Positions 52,530-62,501 are shown, numbered from the stretch's first letter. The stretch is DNA of 63,281 nt from Anaerolineae bacterium (GCA_019637615.1 JAHBVJ010000040.1:1-63281); one strand, 5' to 3'. Translations and numbers: made by a program. Notes: generated from the letters alone by a model not told the origin.

Positions 52530-54074
52530 TTGGCTGCCATTGATTCCCCACTTACGTATCTCTTCGCCGCCCTGCCAATCTTAATCGTACTGGGGCTGAT
52601 GCTCCTCAAACGCTGGGATGGACAGCGTGCGGGCATTGCCGGATTGCTGTCTGGCGTCGTGATCGGAGTGCTAATCTTCGGTCTTAATCTTGATGTGCTC
52701 TGGGTCGCGCTCGCCAAAGGACTGCTGCTGGCGATCTTTGTGCTGGCGGTCTTATGGCCCGCGCTGCTGCTCTACAATTTGGCTTCGTCTGCGAGCGGCA
52801 TTCACAGCATGGCGCGCTATCTGGAATTTCTGATCCATGACCACGGACTGCTGCTGGTTGTGCTGGCGTGGGCGTTCAGCGGGATGCTCGAAGGATTAGC
52901 GGGCTTCGGGCTGCCCATCGCCATTGTCGCGCCGATGTTGGTAGCCTTGGGCGTCGCGCCTGTGACAGCGGTAGCGGCGGTCGCGGTTGGTCATGCGTGG
53001 GCGATCACCTTTGGCGATATGGGTGTCATCTACCAAACGCTCATCGCCGTTACCCACCTTGATAGCGCCGCACTGGCCCCTTACACCGCATTGTTGCTCG
53101 GTGTGGCCTGTGTCGGCTGTGGTCTTGCCACTATGCATTTGCTCGGCTATCGGGACAAGTGGCGCACGGTGGTCGTGCTAGGGCTGTTAATGTCTGCGGC
53201 GCAATATCTGAGCGCCATCGCGCATCTGACCTCGATAGCAGCACTGATCGCGGGCGCAGTCGGTATCGTAGCTGCCGTGTTTATCAGCCGATGGCAGCAT
53301 ACTGCGCCAGCCATCGCCAAGGCGGCATCTGCGCAGGTCATCTGTCCATCACTGATCGCGACCTTAGCTATCTACGGCGGACTAACCGCGCTGCTGGTAG
53401 CGACTATCTGCATTCAGCCTGTCTATGACTTGCTCAATACGGTCAGTTGGCAGGCGCGCTTCCCTTCGGTTGCGACCCTCACGGGCTTCGTCACACCAGC
53501 GGGGACGAGCACGTCCTTTCGACCCTTCACACATCCGGGCAGCGCGACCTTACTGGTCTTCGTTGTCGGCTATATCGGCTTCCGGCGTGCGAAGCTGCTC
53601 AAGTCAACGTGTTGGCGTCCGATTCTGGCAACCACGTGGCGCGCCGCTGTTCCTGCTACGGTCAGCATCATCGCGATGGTCTGCCTATCCATGATTATGG
53701 AATACACGGGCATGACGATGTTGTTGGCGCGCGGCCTGAGCACCGTGCTAGGTCTGTTGTTTCCGTTGGTTTCGCCGTTGGTGGGCATCTTGGGCGCGTT
53801 CGCTACGGGCAGCAACAACAATTCGAATGTCCTGTTCGCGCCGCTTCAGCTTAATGTGGCTGAACTGCTGGGATTTTTGCCCGCCGTGCTCGTGGCTGCG
53901 CAGACCACGGGCGGTGCCTTAGGCAGCATGGTCGCGCCCGCCAAACTCGTCGTAGGATGCAGCACGGTTGGCTTGGAAGGCAGAGATGGTGAGGTGCTGC
54001 GTCAAACCATCCGCTACATCATCCCTATCGATCTCGTCGTTGGCGTATTAGCGCTTCTCCTGTGCCTGCTCTAA
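52530..54074 (+). CDS. L-lactate permease family transporter
   Basis: A 514-residue polytopic membrane protein of the LctP family. It has about a dozen hydrophobic helices; family segments are GMLEGLAGFGLPIAIVAPML, VAVGHAWAITFGDMGV, FVTPAGTSTSF, and FATGSNNNSNVLFAPLQ near the C-terminus. The start is TTG 52530, since an in-frame TAG at 52521 excludes anything earlier and the next ATG is in the middle of the first helix. Characterised members import lactate or glycolate with protons. The upstream repeat array could be its control region. Confidence 0.9.
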   Translation: MAAIDSPLTYLFAALPILIVLGLMLLKRWDGQRAGIAGLLSGVVIGVLIFGLNLDVLWVALAKGLLLAIFVLAVLWPALLLYNLASSASGIHSMARYLEFLIHDHGLLLVVLAWAFSGMLEGLAGFGLPIAIVAPMLVALGVAPVTAVAAVAVGHAWAITFGDMGVIYQTLIAVTHLDSAALAPYTALLLGVACVGCGLATMHLLGYRDKWRTVVVLGLLMSAAQYLSAIAHLTSIAALIAGAVGIVAAVFISRWQHTAPAIAKAASAQVICPSLIATLAIYGGLTALLVATICIQPVYDLLNTVSWQARFPSVATLTGFVTPAGTSTSFRPFTHPGSATLLVFVVGYIGFRRAKLLKSTCWRPILATTWRAAVPATVSIIAMVCLSMIMEYTGMTMLLARGLSTVLGLLFPLVSPLVGILGAFATGSNNNSNVLFAPLQLNVAELLGFLPAVLVAAQTTGGALGSMVAPAKLVVGCSTVGLEGRDGEVLRQTIRYIIPIDLVVGVLALLLCLL

Positions 54075-54253
54075 AGCGGTCGAGAACGCGTAAAGACATT
54101 GCCAGTTGTTCGGTGCATGTGAAAGTGTTAATGCGAAGTAATGCTCGGCAGTCGCCCGATCCTTGACGCCAGATAAGAAACTGTCAACGTGCTGTACGAT
54201 TTGCTTGACATGTTGCCAGCTAGGGTTAGCATAAGCGACATGGAGCATTACAC

Positions 54254-55261
54254 ATGATCGATGTTGAAAATCTAGTCAAGCGTTATGGCGCGTTTACTGC
54301 CGTCGCGGGGATCAGCTTCAAGGCCGATGCGGGCGAGATCCTCGGTTTTCTCGGCCCCAACGGCGCGGGCAAAACCACCACCATGCGCATGTTAACGGGC
54401 TATATGCCGCCCACCGCTGGCACTGCCAAAGTTGCGGGCTTTGATGTCTTCGAGCAATCGCTGGAAGTGCGCAAGAATGTCGGTTATCTGCCCGAAACCG
54501 TGCCGTTATATCCGGATATGACCGTCAAGAGCTATGTCAGGTACATCGCGGATTTGCGCCGTGTGCCCAAGGCTGCCAGCCGTGTCGAGGATGTCCTGAA
54601 AGCAGTTGGCATGTACAACCGCCGCGACAGCCTGATCCGTAATGCGTCCAAAGGGATGCGCCAGCGGATTGGCCTCGCCCAAGCGCTGGTACACGATCCC
54701 GCCGTGCTCATCCTCGATGAACCCACCATCGGCCTTGATCCGCTGCAAGTGACGGAAGTGCGCGAACTGGTGCGTGATCTGGGCAAGAAGCATACCGTCA
54801 TGTTCAGCACACACATCCTGAGCGAAGCCGAGCAAATTTGTGACCGCGTGATCATCCTCAACAGCGGGCAGATCGTGGCGATGGACACGCCGATCCATCT
54901 GCGCGACCGTTTGCAGCATGGCGCGAGTCAGTACGTCCGTTTAGGCGGCAAGTTGACTGATTCTGATACTGCCAAACGGGTATTGTTCAGCGTAGCGGGC
55001 GTTACCAATGTTGAGCCTTATGGTGGCGAGGATGCCAACGGCTATATCGTGCGCGTTCACGAAGCCGTTGATGTACGTTCACGGCTTGCTTCCGCGATCT
55101 TTGAGGCGGGTGGCGAGCTGCTCGAACTACGCCCGCTCGCGGTGTCGCTCGAAGATATTTTCATCGAATTGACGGCGCAGCAAGCGAGTAAAGGGGATCA
55201 TCTCGACGTTGATGAGCCTAGCCCTACCCGCCAACCAGAGAGGAAAAAAGCGCGTGCCTAG
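54254..55261 (+). CDS. ABC exporter ATP-binding protein (ABC-2 / GldA type)
   Basis: A 335-residue ATPase: Walker A GPNGAGKTTT, Q-loop region VGYLPETVPLYPDMTV, signature region NASKGMRQRIGLAQALVHDP (SKGMR in place of SGGQ, common in GldA/NodI-like proteins), Walker B VLILDEPT, and switch His in FSTHILSEAEQ. A C-terminal extension of about 100 residues (FSVAGVTNVEPYGGEDANGY) is typical of this branch. It is the first gene of a three-gene operon with an ABC-2 permease and a GldG-like protein. Confidence 0.95.
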   Translation: MIDVENLVKRYGAFTAVAGISFKADAGEILGFLGPNGAGKTTTMRMLTGYMPPTAGTAKVAGFDVFEQSLEVRKNVGYLPETVPLYPDMTVKSYVRYIADLRRVPKAASRVEDVLKAVGMYNRRDSLIRNASKGMRQRIGLAQALVHDPAVLILDEPTIGLDPLQVTEVRELVRDLGKKHTVMFSTHILSEAEQICDRVIILNSGQIVAMDTPIHLRDRLQHGASQYVRLGGKLTDSDTAKRVLFSVAGVTNVEPYGGEDANGYIVRVHEAVDVRSRLASAIFEAGGELLELRPLAVSLEDIFIELTAQQASKGDHLDVDEPSPTRQPERKKARA

Positions 55262-55991
55262 CAGCTTACGCAATATCCTGACCGTCTTCCGGCGCGAACT
55301 AACGCAGTATCTGACCTCACCGATTGCCTACTTGATTGCGTTCGCGGTGCTCCTGATGGGCGGCTTCTTGTTCAACAACGATCTCGCCATGCGCAATGGG
55401 ACTGACATCACCAGCAGTGCCGTCATATTGAGTTATTATGCGCAGTTCACCATGTTTTTTGCGCCGCTGCTGACGATGCGCTTGTTCGCGGAAGAAAACC
55501 GCGAAGGCACCATCGAACTGCTCATGACCTTGCCTGTGCGCGACAGCACCTTGGTGATCGGCAAGTTCCTCGGCGCGTGGGCGTACTATTCGCTGCTGCT
55601 GGTCATGACCTTCGTCTATCAAGCCGCGTTGATCTGGCTCTCGCCGCCGGATTTGGGCATCGCCTTCAGCAACTACCTCGGCCTATGGTTGATGGGCGGT
55701 GCGGCGATTGGCATCGGGATGGTATTTTCGGCGCTTAACGAGAACCAGATCGTGTCTGCCTTTCTCAGCCTCGCGACGCTGCTACTGCTGTGGTCAGCCG
55801 ATCAGGTCGGGCTGGTGATCAGCAATCGAGAACTAGCCACCTTGGTACGTTCCTTCAGCTTCCAAACGAACTATGTCTATTCCTTCTCGGTGGGCATCGT
55901 CCGGCTGGACAGCGTTGTGTTTTTTGTGGGCGTGATGACCGTCGCCCTTTTCATCACTACTCAGATTATCGAATCGCGGAGATGGCGCTGA
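55254..55991 (+). CDS. ABC-2 type permease
   Basis: About 245 residues, six transmembrane helices, starting VFRRELTQYLTSPIAYLIAF near the N-terminus as in GldF-like permeases. GTG 55254 overlaps the upstream stop and has GAGAGG in front; an ATG at 55209 would overlap the ATPase gene by 50 bases and is less likely. Further hallmarks are FFAPLLTMRLFAEENREGTI and ELLMTLPVRD. It works with the ATPase just upstream. Confidence 0.93.
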   Translation: MPSSLRNILTVFRRELTQYLTSPIAYLIAFAVLLMGGFLFNNDLAMRNGTDITSSAVILSYYAQFTMFFAPLLTMRLFAEENREGTIELLMTLPVRDSTLVIGKFLGAWAYYSLLLVMTFVYQAALIWLSPPDLGIAFSNYLGLWLMGGAAIGIGMVFSALNENQIVSAFLSLATLLLLWSADQVGLVISNRELATLVRSFSFQTNYVYSFSVGIVRLDSVVFFVGVMTVALFITTQIIESRRWR

Positions 55992-57646
55992 TGTCCCTGA
56001 ATATGAAGAAACCGCGCTTGGTTCGCCAGATTGAATCGACACGGCAGCCCTTCCGGCTGAGTAAGCTAACTATCGCGCGTCTAGCCAGCACCATCGGTTG
56101 CATCAGTCTGGTGCTTGGTCTGATGGGCTTGTTGATTTCGGGCGATGTAACGAGTTTCGTTGTCACCTGTGCTGTAATCGCGGCGGTGGGGATCGGCGCA
56201 TGGACGCTGCTTGCGCCAGATGATCTGCGTGCCTTATTGACGGGGCGTCAGGCCGCGTTCGGCACCAACAGCGTATTTTTGAGCATCTTGATGGTCGGCA
56301 TTGTCACTGTGCTCTATACCATTTCGACCAGTTCAGGGCTGACGGTGGACTTGACCAGTGGTGGGCTGTATTCGCTCAAGCGCGACATCAAACCGATCAT
56401 CGATGGCTTGAACCGTCCGTTGCTGATCACGGCTTTTTACACCAGCAACCTGCTTGAACAGCAGTCCGGTGACCTCCCGATTTTACGCATGTTCGAGGAT
56501 GCCTCCCCAAACAAGATCAAGGTGCGCTATGTCGATCCGAACGAGGAGCCATTCACCGCGCGTGATTTCAGCCTGACCGCCGATTTTGGTATCTATGTTT
56601 CGTTTACCGATCCAACGGGGCAACCCGATCTGAAGCTGACCGAGAAAATGGCGGGGGATTATGCCAACGAGCGCTGGATTGCCGAGGCCATCTTGCGCTT
56701 ACAATCGCGCGGGCAGTTTACCGTCGCCTTTACCACGGGCAGCAGCGAACTGACCACCTCGCAGCCTAGTCTGGACGACGCCTCCAACTTGCGTACCTTG
56801 CTCACCAACTACGGCATCAGCATCCTTGACCTCGATCTGAGCCGGGATACCATTCCAACGGGCTTGACCGCACTATTAATCCTCGCCCCGCAGCGTGATT
56901 TCACGCAGCCGATGGTAGACAAGATTTCGGCCTATCTGGCGGCGGGCGGCAAGGTACTCCTGATCGCGGAACCAGCCTTCAACAGTGGCATTCAATTCAT
57001 GGTGCCTGCCGAAAGTCCGATGCGCACCTATCTATGGGATACATGGGGGCTGCGACCGACCAATTACATCGTGTTCGATCCAGAATCGAACAGTGAAAGC
57101 CAGTATTACGTGCGGGCAGCCAAGTATTCAGATGATCCGATGCTCAACAAGGACGCCGACGGCAAAACTAAGATCCAGCCCGTTTTCTACATCACGCAAG
57201 CGTTGCAGGCGCAAGCACGCGACGGGATCGACTCGTATGTCTTGTTCGCCACGTCCGATAAAGCCTTCGCTGTCCCCGCACCAGCCGCCGCCGCTAACCC
57301 GACTAACCCACCCCGTACCGCCGCCGATCTGACAGGTTCTTTGCCGCTGATGATTAAGGCGGAGAACGCCAAAAGCGGTGCCAAGATCGTCTTTATCGGG
57401 GATGTAGACTGGCTGCGCAATAGTCAGATCACCGCGTTCGACGGAGACATACTGTGGTCGGGCGTGTTCGACTACCTGACGGCGTTTGTATCCAAAGTGA
57501 CGGTGAATCCGGTTAGTGTCCAGCTACCATTGAACGTTACTACGGGCGATCTACAAGTTGTCGCCTTCGTCACACTGCTGGTGATGCCCGGTATTGTGCT
57601 GCTAATGGGTGTACTCGTGTGGATCAACCGCGCGCATCACGGATAA
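55991..57646 (+). CDS. GldG-like ABC transporter auxiliary protein
   Basis: A 551-residue membrane protein. ATG 55991 overlaps the permease stop as TGATG; the longer in-frame opening from 55790 runs inside the permease gene and is rejected. There are about four N-terminal transmembrane helices, a large extracytoplasmic domain of the ABC_transp_aux/GldG type (ITAFYTSNLLEQQSGDLPIL, VRYVDPNEEP, FTTGSSELTT, AAGGKVLLIAEPAFNSGIQF), and a C-terminal helix (VVAFVTLLVMPGIVLLMGVL). In Bacteroidetes GldAFG supports gliding; here an unknown export or envelope role is more likely. Confidence 0.93.
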   Translation: MSLNMKKPRLVRQIESTRQPFRLSKLTIARLASTIGCISLVLGLMGLLISGDVTSFVVTCAVIAAVGIGAWTLLAPDDLRALLTGRQAAFGTNSVFLSILMVGIVTVLYTISTSSGLTVDLTSGGLYSLKRDIKPIIDGLNRPLLITAFYTSNLLEQQSGDLPILRMFEDASPNKIKVRYVDPNEEPFTARDFSLTADFGIYVSFTDPTGQPDLKLTEKMAGDYANERWIAEAILRLQSRGQFTVAFTTGSSELTTSQPSLDDASNLRTLLTNYGISILDLDLSRDTIPTGLTALLILAPQRDFTQPMVDKISAYLAAGGKVLLIAEPAFNSGIQFMVPAESPMRTYLWDTWGLRPTNYIVFDPESNSESQYYVRAAKYSDDPMLNKDADGKTKIQPVFYITQALQAQARDGIDSYVLFATSDKAFAVPAPAAAANPTNPPRTAADLTGSLPLMIKAENAKSGAKIVFIGDVDWLRNSQITAFDGDILWSGVFDYLTAFVSKVTVNPVSVQLPLNVTTGDLQVVAFVTLLVMPGIVLLMGVLVWINRAHHG

Positions 57647-57982
57647 AGCGAACTAGCTTCCCCGCGACGGGTAGCGGGGTAGTGGCATTTTGGTCAACAT
57701 CACCAGAGATGGGGACGGGGCTTGCCTATTATGGTCGTACAGCACCCGTCTCGATTGTGCATACTCATTCACCCACCCCATTAATGACATCTCCATGCGT
57801 CAATAGGTGCTAACACCCAATCATTGATCCATGTAGTCGTAGTAGCGCTGCTCGCTGAATCGACTACACTGGATAGTTGCGCAGAGTCAGCAATTTCAAG
57901 TGGATCGGGGTACGGGATACAAATCCATTTGTAACATTATCCACGCTGACCAGCATCAAGCTATTTCATTCTAGGAGGGGTT
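57647..57982. other. Intergenic region with weak stem-loops
   Basis: This 336-base gap holds two short dyads: CCCCGC/GCGGGG at 57660-57679, just after the GldG-like stop and possibly its terminator, and TGTAGTCG/CGACTACA at 57832-57868. No convincing gene or promoter is seen. Confidence 0.4.
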
Positions 57983-60277
57983 ATGAGTAGAGCACGACTA
58001 GTCGTGGTAGTAGCGTTGCTAACCGTATTGGCGACGCAATTCACAGGCAAAGGAGCCATCCTTGCCTATGGTAGCGAAGTGACGCGCTTCGCTGGTGCTA
58101 CCAAATCTGGCCCCTTGGCCCTGAGCGCCGACGACAGCATTCTGGCATCGGTGAATCCGGACAATAATAGTGTTACGATCTTCTTCGTGGGTGGCGACAA
58201 AAATCAGGCGATTGCCGAGGTGCCTGTCGGGAATGAGCCGAATGGCGTCGCTGTGCTGCCGAACTGCCGCTTCATTTACGTAGCGAACACGGTGGATGGC
58301 ACTGTCACGGTGTTGAGCTTCGACCCGGCAACCCAAGCCGTCAGTGTATCAACGGTGCTCGAAGTAGGTACCGAGCCATACGGTGTCGCGGTCACTCCGA
58401 ACGGCAGCAAGGTCTACGTGACCAATGCTCGCTCGAACTCCGTCAGTGTGATCGATACGGCAACCAATACGGTCATCAAGACGATCACGAATATCGGGCC
58501 GCCGGTCGGCGCGGAACCACGTGGTATCGCGATCACCAACAATGGCAACGATAGTGACACGGATGAAACGGTCTACGTCACGCATTTCTACTCTTTTGCC
58601 AATCAGGGTAAGCTGGACGGTGAAGACGACAGCAAGACTGGCCTCATCACCAAGATTTCTACCGAAACGGACAGCGTCACCGGTCAGATCGTCATGAAGA
58701 ATATGGCGGATACTGGCTTCCTTGCTACAGGTGACGCGATCAACAAGAAAGAGTCCAATCAGAAGAACAAGGACGGCTCGCTCAAGCCCATCTTCACGAC
58801 GGGTGCGTATCCCAACCAGATGCAAGCCATCGCCATCAAGAATGGATTCGCGTATGTGCCGAACGTGGGCGCGTCCCCGAACGGGCCGGTGCGGTTTAAC
58901 GTGAATACGCAAGCGCTCGTTCACATCCTCGATACCAATACCAATCAAGACACGGGTCAGACTGTCAACCTGCATAAAGCCGTGGCGACGCAGCCCGAAG
59001 GTCTGAAAAAGCGGTTCCTTGCAGTACCATGGGCAATCGCGTTCAAGACCAAGGAAAATGTCGGCTACGTAGTCAGCGCCGCCAGCAATGTTCTCGTCAA
59101 GATCGCTGTCGATCCCACGACGGGCGCGGCAGTAGTGCAGCCTAGTCCGGTTGATCAGGGCGTGCTCGAAGTGCAGGTCGGGCGCAACCCGCGCGGTATC
59201 GTGATCAACAACGCGGATACCCGTGCCTACGTGATGAATTACGTCTCGCGTGATGTCACCGTGCTGGATGTTACGCGCTTCCCCGAGCAGCCGATTGCTA
59301 CGATGCGTTCGGCAGCACTGCCTGCCGCTGGCTCGGAAGAAGAATTGGTACTGGCTGGTAAAGAACTATACAACACGTCCATCGGTGAATTCGCGGATAG
59401 CATCGGCAATATGTCGGCGGATGGCTGGCAATCATGCTCGTCCTGCCACCCGTTCGGACTAGCGGACAACGTCGTCTGGATCTTTGCGGCGGGGCCACGG
59501 CGCACCGTTTCGCAGCACCAAGATTTCGTAGGCGGCACGATGCGCGTCCTCAATTGGTCGGGCATCTTCGATGAACAACAAGACTTCGATCTGAATATTC
59601 GTGGTGTCTCCGGCGGCAAAGGTCTCCTGCTCGCTGCTGATGGCAGTGGACTTGAAGAAACAGCCAAGATGGGTGGTCTGGTGCTCGGTGATCCGCCCAA
59701 ACTTGCGCCCGCTAACTCACAGCGTGGACAGCTACAGGTTCGCACGGCCTCTGGTGGCTTGGTGAACTCGTGGGATGCCATCGTTGCTTACGAAAAGACG
59801 ATCCGATCCCCGATCTCGCCGCTCGCTAAGAGCACCGACCCAGAAATTGCCGAAGGGCGTCAGCTCTTTATCAGCAATAACTGCCAGTCGTGCCATGGTG
59901 GGGCAAAGTGGTCAAGCAGTGCCATCGCTGGCCCTGTTTCTGACATCGCCCAACTGAAGGCCGGACAAGTGATCAGCGACCTCAGAAACGTCGGGACATT
60001 CAACCCTGACGATCGTAACGAGGTGCGTGCCAATGGGAAGCCGCCGTTGGGCGCGGATGGTTTCGTACCACCGTCGCTGCTTGGTGTCTTCTTCTCGCCG
60101 CCTTACTTCCATAATGGTGCTGCGGCTTCATTGGATGAAGTATTGAGCGACAAGTTCGCCGCCCATCGTTCCATCGGCACAGGCGGCATCGATGGCCTGA
60201 CCAATCCTGATGACCGGCGCAAACTGGTCAAGTTCTTGCAATCTATCGACGCTTCGACGGAACCAGTCCAACCGTAA
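57983..60277 (+). CDS. YVTN beta-propeller / di-haem cytochrome c peroxidase-like fusion
   Basis: A 764-residue exported protein with an N-terminal signal-like helix (RLVVVVALLTVLATQF). Residues about 40-455 form YVTN-type propeller blades (GTEPYGVAVTPNGSKVYVTN, ARSNSVSVIDTATNTVIKTI). The C-terminal part has two haem sites, Cys485-x-x-Cys488-His489 (CSSCH) and Cys634-x-x-Cys637-His638 (CQSCH), in a MauG/CcpA-like context ending SPPYFHNGAAASLDEVL. AGGAGG precedes ATG 57983. It probably acts outside the cytoplasmic membrane as an oxidase or peroxidase-like electron acceptor; the substrate is unknown. Confidence 0.93.
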   Translation: MSRARLVVVVALLTVLATQFTGKGAILAYGSEVTRFAGATKSGPLALSADDSILASVNPDNNSVTIFFVGGDKNQAIAEVPVGNEPNGVAVLPNCRFIYVANTVDGTVTVLSFDPATQAVSVSTVLEVGTEPYGVAVTPNGSKVYVTNARSNSVSVIDTATNTVIKTITNIGPPVGAEPRGIAITNNGNDSDTDETVYVTHFYSFANQGKLDGEDDSKTGLITKISTETDSVTGQIVMKNMADTGFLATGDAINKKESNQKNKDGSLKPIFTTGAYPNQMQAIAIKNGFAYVPNVGASPNGPVRFNVNTQALVHILDTNTNQDTGQTVNLHKAVATQPEGLKKRFLAVPWAIAFKTKENVGYVVSAASNVLVKIAVDPTTGAAVVQPSPVDQGVLEVQVGRNPRGIVINNADTRAYVMNYVSRDVTVLDVTRFPEQPIATMRSAALPAAGSEEELVLAGKELYNTSIGEFADSIGNMSADGWQSCSSCHPFGLADNVVWIFAAGPRRTVSQHQDFVGGTMRVLNWSGIFDEQQDFDLNIRGVSGGKGLLLAADGSGLEETAKMGGLVLGDPPKLAPANSQRGQLQVRTASGGLVNSWDAIVAYEKTIRSPISPLAKSTDPEIAEGRQLFISNNCQSCHGGAKWSSSAIAGPVSDIAQLKAGQVISDLRNVGTFNPDDRNEVRANGKPPLGADGFVPPSLLGVFFSPPYFHNGAAASLDEVLSDKFAAHRSIGTGGIDGLTNPDDRRKLVKFLQSIDASTEPVQP

Positions 60278-60290
60278 CAATCGTTGATAG

Positions 60291-60312
60291 TCCGAGCGAG
60301 GTTACGCTCGGA
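60291..60312 (+). terminator. Stem-loop after the di-haem cytochrome gene
   Basis: TCCGAGCG and CGCTCGGA with a 6-base loop, 14 bases after the stop; no T-run. Confidence 0.55.
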
Positions 60313-60331
60313 TAGTTGGGATCAGACATAT

Positions 60332-60382
60332 ACCCCATCATTGGCGATCAGCACGCGACTGGCTGCCGATGATGGGGTTTTT
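60332..60382 (+). terminator. Long-loop rho-independent terminator
   Basis: ACCCCATCAT at 60332-60341 pairs with ATGATGGGGT at 60369-60378 and is followed by T-rich sequence. Inner bases can extend the stem. It probably ends the cytochrome transcript. Confidence 0.6.
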
Positions 60383-60480
60383 GCTGCTGATTTGGGTACA
60401 GATAATGAAGACGTTATCATCAAACCTCACAATGAGTACAATCATCGTGTTGAATACAACAGAACCACAGGAGCGCAACT

Positions 60481-61323
60481 GTGCAAACATGGGAAAGAAG
60501 CAGTCCGAGCCGAGCCAAGATAGGCGTGTTGGGAATCCCTTATGATGCAAGCTCATCGCATCTGCGCGGCGCTGCCGATGCACCAGCCCTAATCCGCAAA
60601 GCCTTACACTCGGATTCATCCAACTTATGGACGGAGAACGGCACTGATCTCGGCGCGGCAGATTTGCTTGCGGATGCTGGCGATCTGGCGTTTAAGTCGG
60701 ATCAATCCGTGCTGGATGAAATCGAGCAGGGCGTCTCATCGATACTGAAGGCTGGCTTGTCCCCGCTGTGCTTGGGCGGTGATCACTCCGTGACATTCCC
60801 GATCATCAAGGCGATGTCTACACGGTATCCAGACCTGACAATCTTGCACTTCGACGCGCACCCCGATCTCTATGATGAGTTCAACGGGGATCGCTATTCT
60901 CACGCGTGTCCGTTCGCCCGCATTATGGAAGCTGACCTCGCCACGCGCTTGGTGCAAATCGGCATCCGCACCATGAATGGACACCAGCGCGAACAGGCTG
61001 ACCGTTTTGGCGTCGAGGTGATTGAGATGAAGGATTGGAATGACGAATTTCTGGTAACTCCTGATCGCCCGGTGTACATCTCATTCGATATGGACTGCCT
61101 CGATCCGGCGTTCGCTCCCGGCATCTCACATTGGGAACCGGGCGGCTTTTCGACGCGGCAAGTCTTGCACGTTATCCAATCGCTGCACGCACCCCTCATC
61201 GGCGCAGACATCGTAGAGTACAATCCGCGCGTGGAAACTCCGATCACAGGCATGGTCGCGGCGAAAGTGCTCAAGGAGATCGCCGCCAAGATGCTGGAAG
61301 CGCACGACAAGCACGGACACTGA
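60481..61323 (+). CDS. Agmatinase/arginase family hydrolase
   Basis: A 280-residue ureohydrolase. The binuclear manganese site is complete: GGDHSVTFP, LHFDAHPDLYD, and SFDMDCLDPAFAPG. The segment HWEPGGFSTRQ corresponds to the agmatinase EPGG loop. The start is GTG 60481, with CAGGAG 8 bases upstream. Agmatinase or a related guanidino-acid hydrolase is most likely; exact substrate is not determinable. It is convergent with the PfkB-family kinase, with only 11 bases between the stops. Confidence 0.93.
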   Translation: MQTWERSSPSRAKIGVLGIPYDASSSHLRGAADAPALIRKALHSDSSNLWTENGTDLGAADLLADAGDLAFKSDQSVLDEIEQGVSSILKAGLSPLCLGGDHSVTFPIIKAMSTRYPDLTILHFDAHPDLYDEFNGDRYSHACPFARIMEADLATRLVQIGIRTMNGHQREQADRFGVEVIEMKDWNDEFLVTPDRPVYISFDMDCLDPAFAPGISHWEPGGFSTRQVLHVIQSLHAPLIGADIVEYNPRVETPITGMVAAKVLKEIAAKMLEAHDKHGH

Positions 61324-61334
61324 ACGGCGTTCAG

Positions 61335-62462
61335 TTAGAAGCCAGCCAAACGCTCCGGCCTGACCGCCCAACCCGCGTTGAGGCGCGCTTCTGTCGCTGC
61401 CCATGAGCGGATTCCGCTGGTGGCGTCGGGTGCTTCCACGCAGCAGGCACCGACCGCGCACGCCCATGTCAAGCAATCTGCCGCCAAAAAACCTTTTTGA
61501 TGGGCCGCGAGGAAGCCCGCATAGGCGGCGTCACCCGCGCCCGTTGTGCCCGCCAAGGTGACTTGAAAAGCTGGTGACCACGCTTCGACACCGCGCCAAG
61601 TAGTAGGCAGCGCAGGATCATCCGCCGTGCGCAGATAGATGCCGAGTTCGCTCAGTTTGAAACCCGCGATCTTGACCCCCATGTGCAGCAGTTCGCCCGC
61701 AAGATCGTGCAGGTAGGCACGGCTTAGATGCTTCAGCACACCATCTTGCCATGCGTCGAAATCAGCGCGACGCAGCATGTACAGGATTTCTTCGATGCTC
61801 GGCAAAAAGATGTCTACGTAGGGCAGTGTGTTGATTAGGATACTGCGCCAATTGAGGCGTCCGCTGCTGCCGTTGACATCGGGCATGGTCAAATCGAGCG
61901 AAGTTTGCGCTCCTACCTGTTTGGCACGCTGGAAGACGGCGCTGAGTTCTTCACCATCGTTTGCGCTCAGGCGAGGGAGCAGCGTCGGATAACCCAAATG
62001 AAAATGCTTGGCGCAAGCCACCGTCGCAAAATCGATGTCGTTGACGCCATAGGCCGCGTTCGTCCCCGTACAATGTAAGAATGTGCGATCCCGCAGGGCT
62101 GGCGAGAGGATCACGGTGTAAGACGATGGCAGATCGGGCCGCAACAGGATGTGCTCGGTCAGCGCCGGATCACGCTGTTGGAGCGCCGCCATGATCAGAC
62201 CACCGATCAGATCGCCGCCCACGGTGGACATCAGTTTGACATTGACGCCCAAGCGCTGCAGCGCCAAGCCTGTGTTTGAGACCGCGCCACCCGTCGAAAT
62301 CTGCGCGGGGCCGACCTCGAACAAGCGACCCGCTTCCGCCAACTGCTGCGGCTCGATCTGTGACATCGCCGGAATCAAGTCGATGCACAGGTGCCCGCAC
62401 ACAATGACATCGATAGGCCGATCCACTTCCGGTAAATGTGTTGTCGAAGAAAAAGTCATCAT
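61335..62462 (-). CDS. PfkB-family carbohydrate kinase
   Basis: A 375-residue ribokinase-like enzyme. The N-terminal motif ISTGGAVSNTGLALQRLG and the C-terminal GTTGAGDAAYAGFL, holding the catalytic Asp and the anion hole, are clear. Start is uncertain: ATG 62462 or 62459, or GTG at 62492; the ATG pair is preferred as family alignment begins soon after. The substrate is probably a sugar or nucleoside. It is the third gene of a minus-strand group with the two genes to its right. Confidence 0.92.
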   Translation of the reverse strand: MMTFSSTTHLPEVDRPIDVIVCGHLCIDLIPAMSQIEPQQLAEAGRLFEVGPAQISTGGAVSNTGLALQRLGVNVKLMSTVGGDLIGGLIMAALQQRDPALTEHILLRPDLPSSYTVILSPALRDRTFLHCTGTNAAYGVNDIDFATVACAKHFHLGYPTLLPRLSANDGEELSAVFQRAKQVGAQTSLDLTMPDVNGSSGRLNWRSILINTLPYVDIFLPSIEEILYMLRRADFDAWQDGVLKHLSRAYLHDLAGELLHMGVKIAGFKLSELGIYLRTADDPALPTTWRGVEAWSPAFQVTLAGTTGAGDAAYAGFLAAHQKGFLAADCLTWACAVGACCVEAPDATSGIRSWAATEARLNAGWAVRPERLAGF

Positions 62463-62501
62463 TTTGCCTAAAGAATCTTTACTAACTTGCACTTATTATG
62501 G

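Noticed and set aside
54048..54248. 66-codon minus-strand open frame between the permease and ABC exporter genes
   Set aside because: No ribosome site, overlaps the end of the permease gene, and no family recognised; it reads somewhat protein-like, so it is the least certain rejection.
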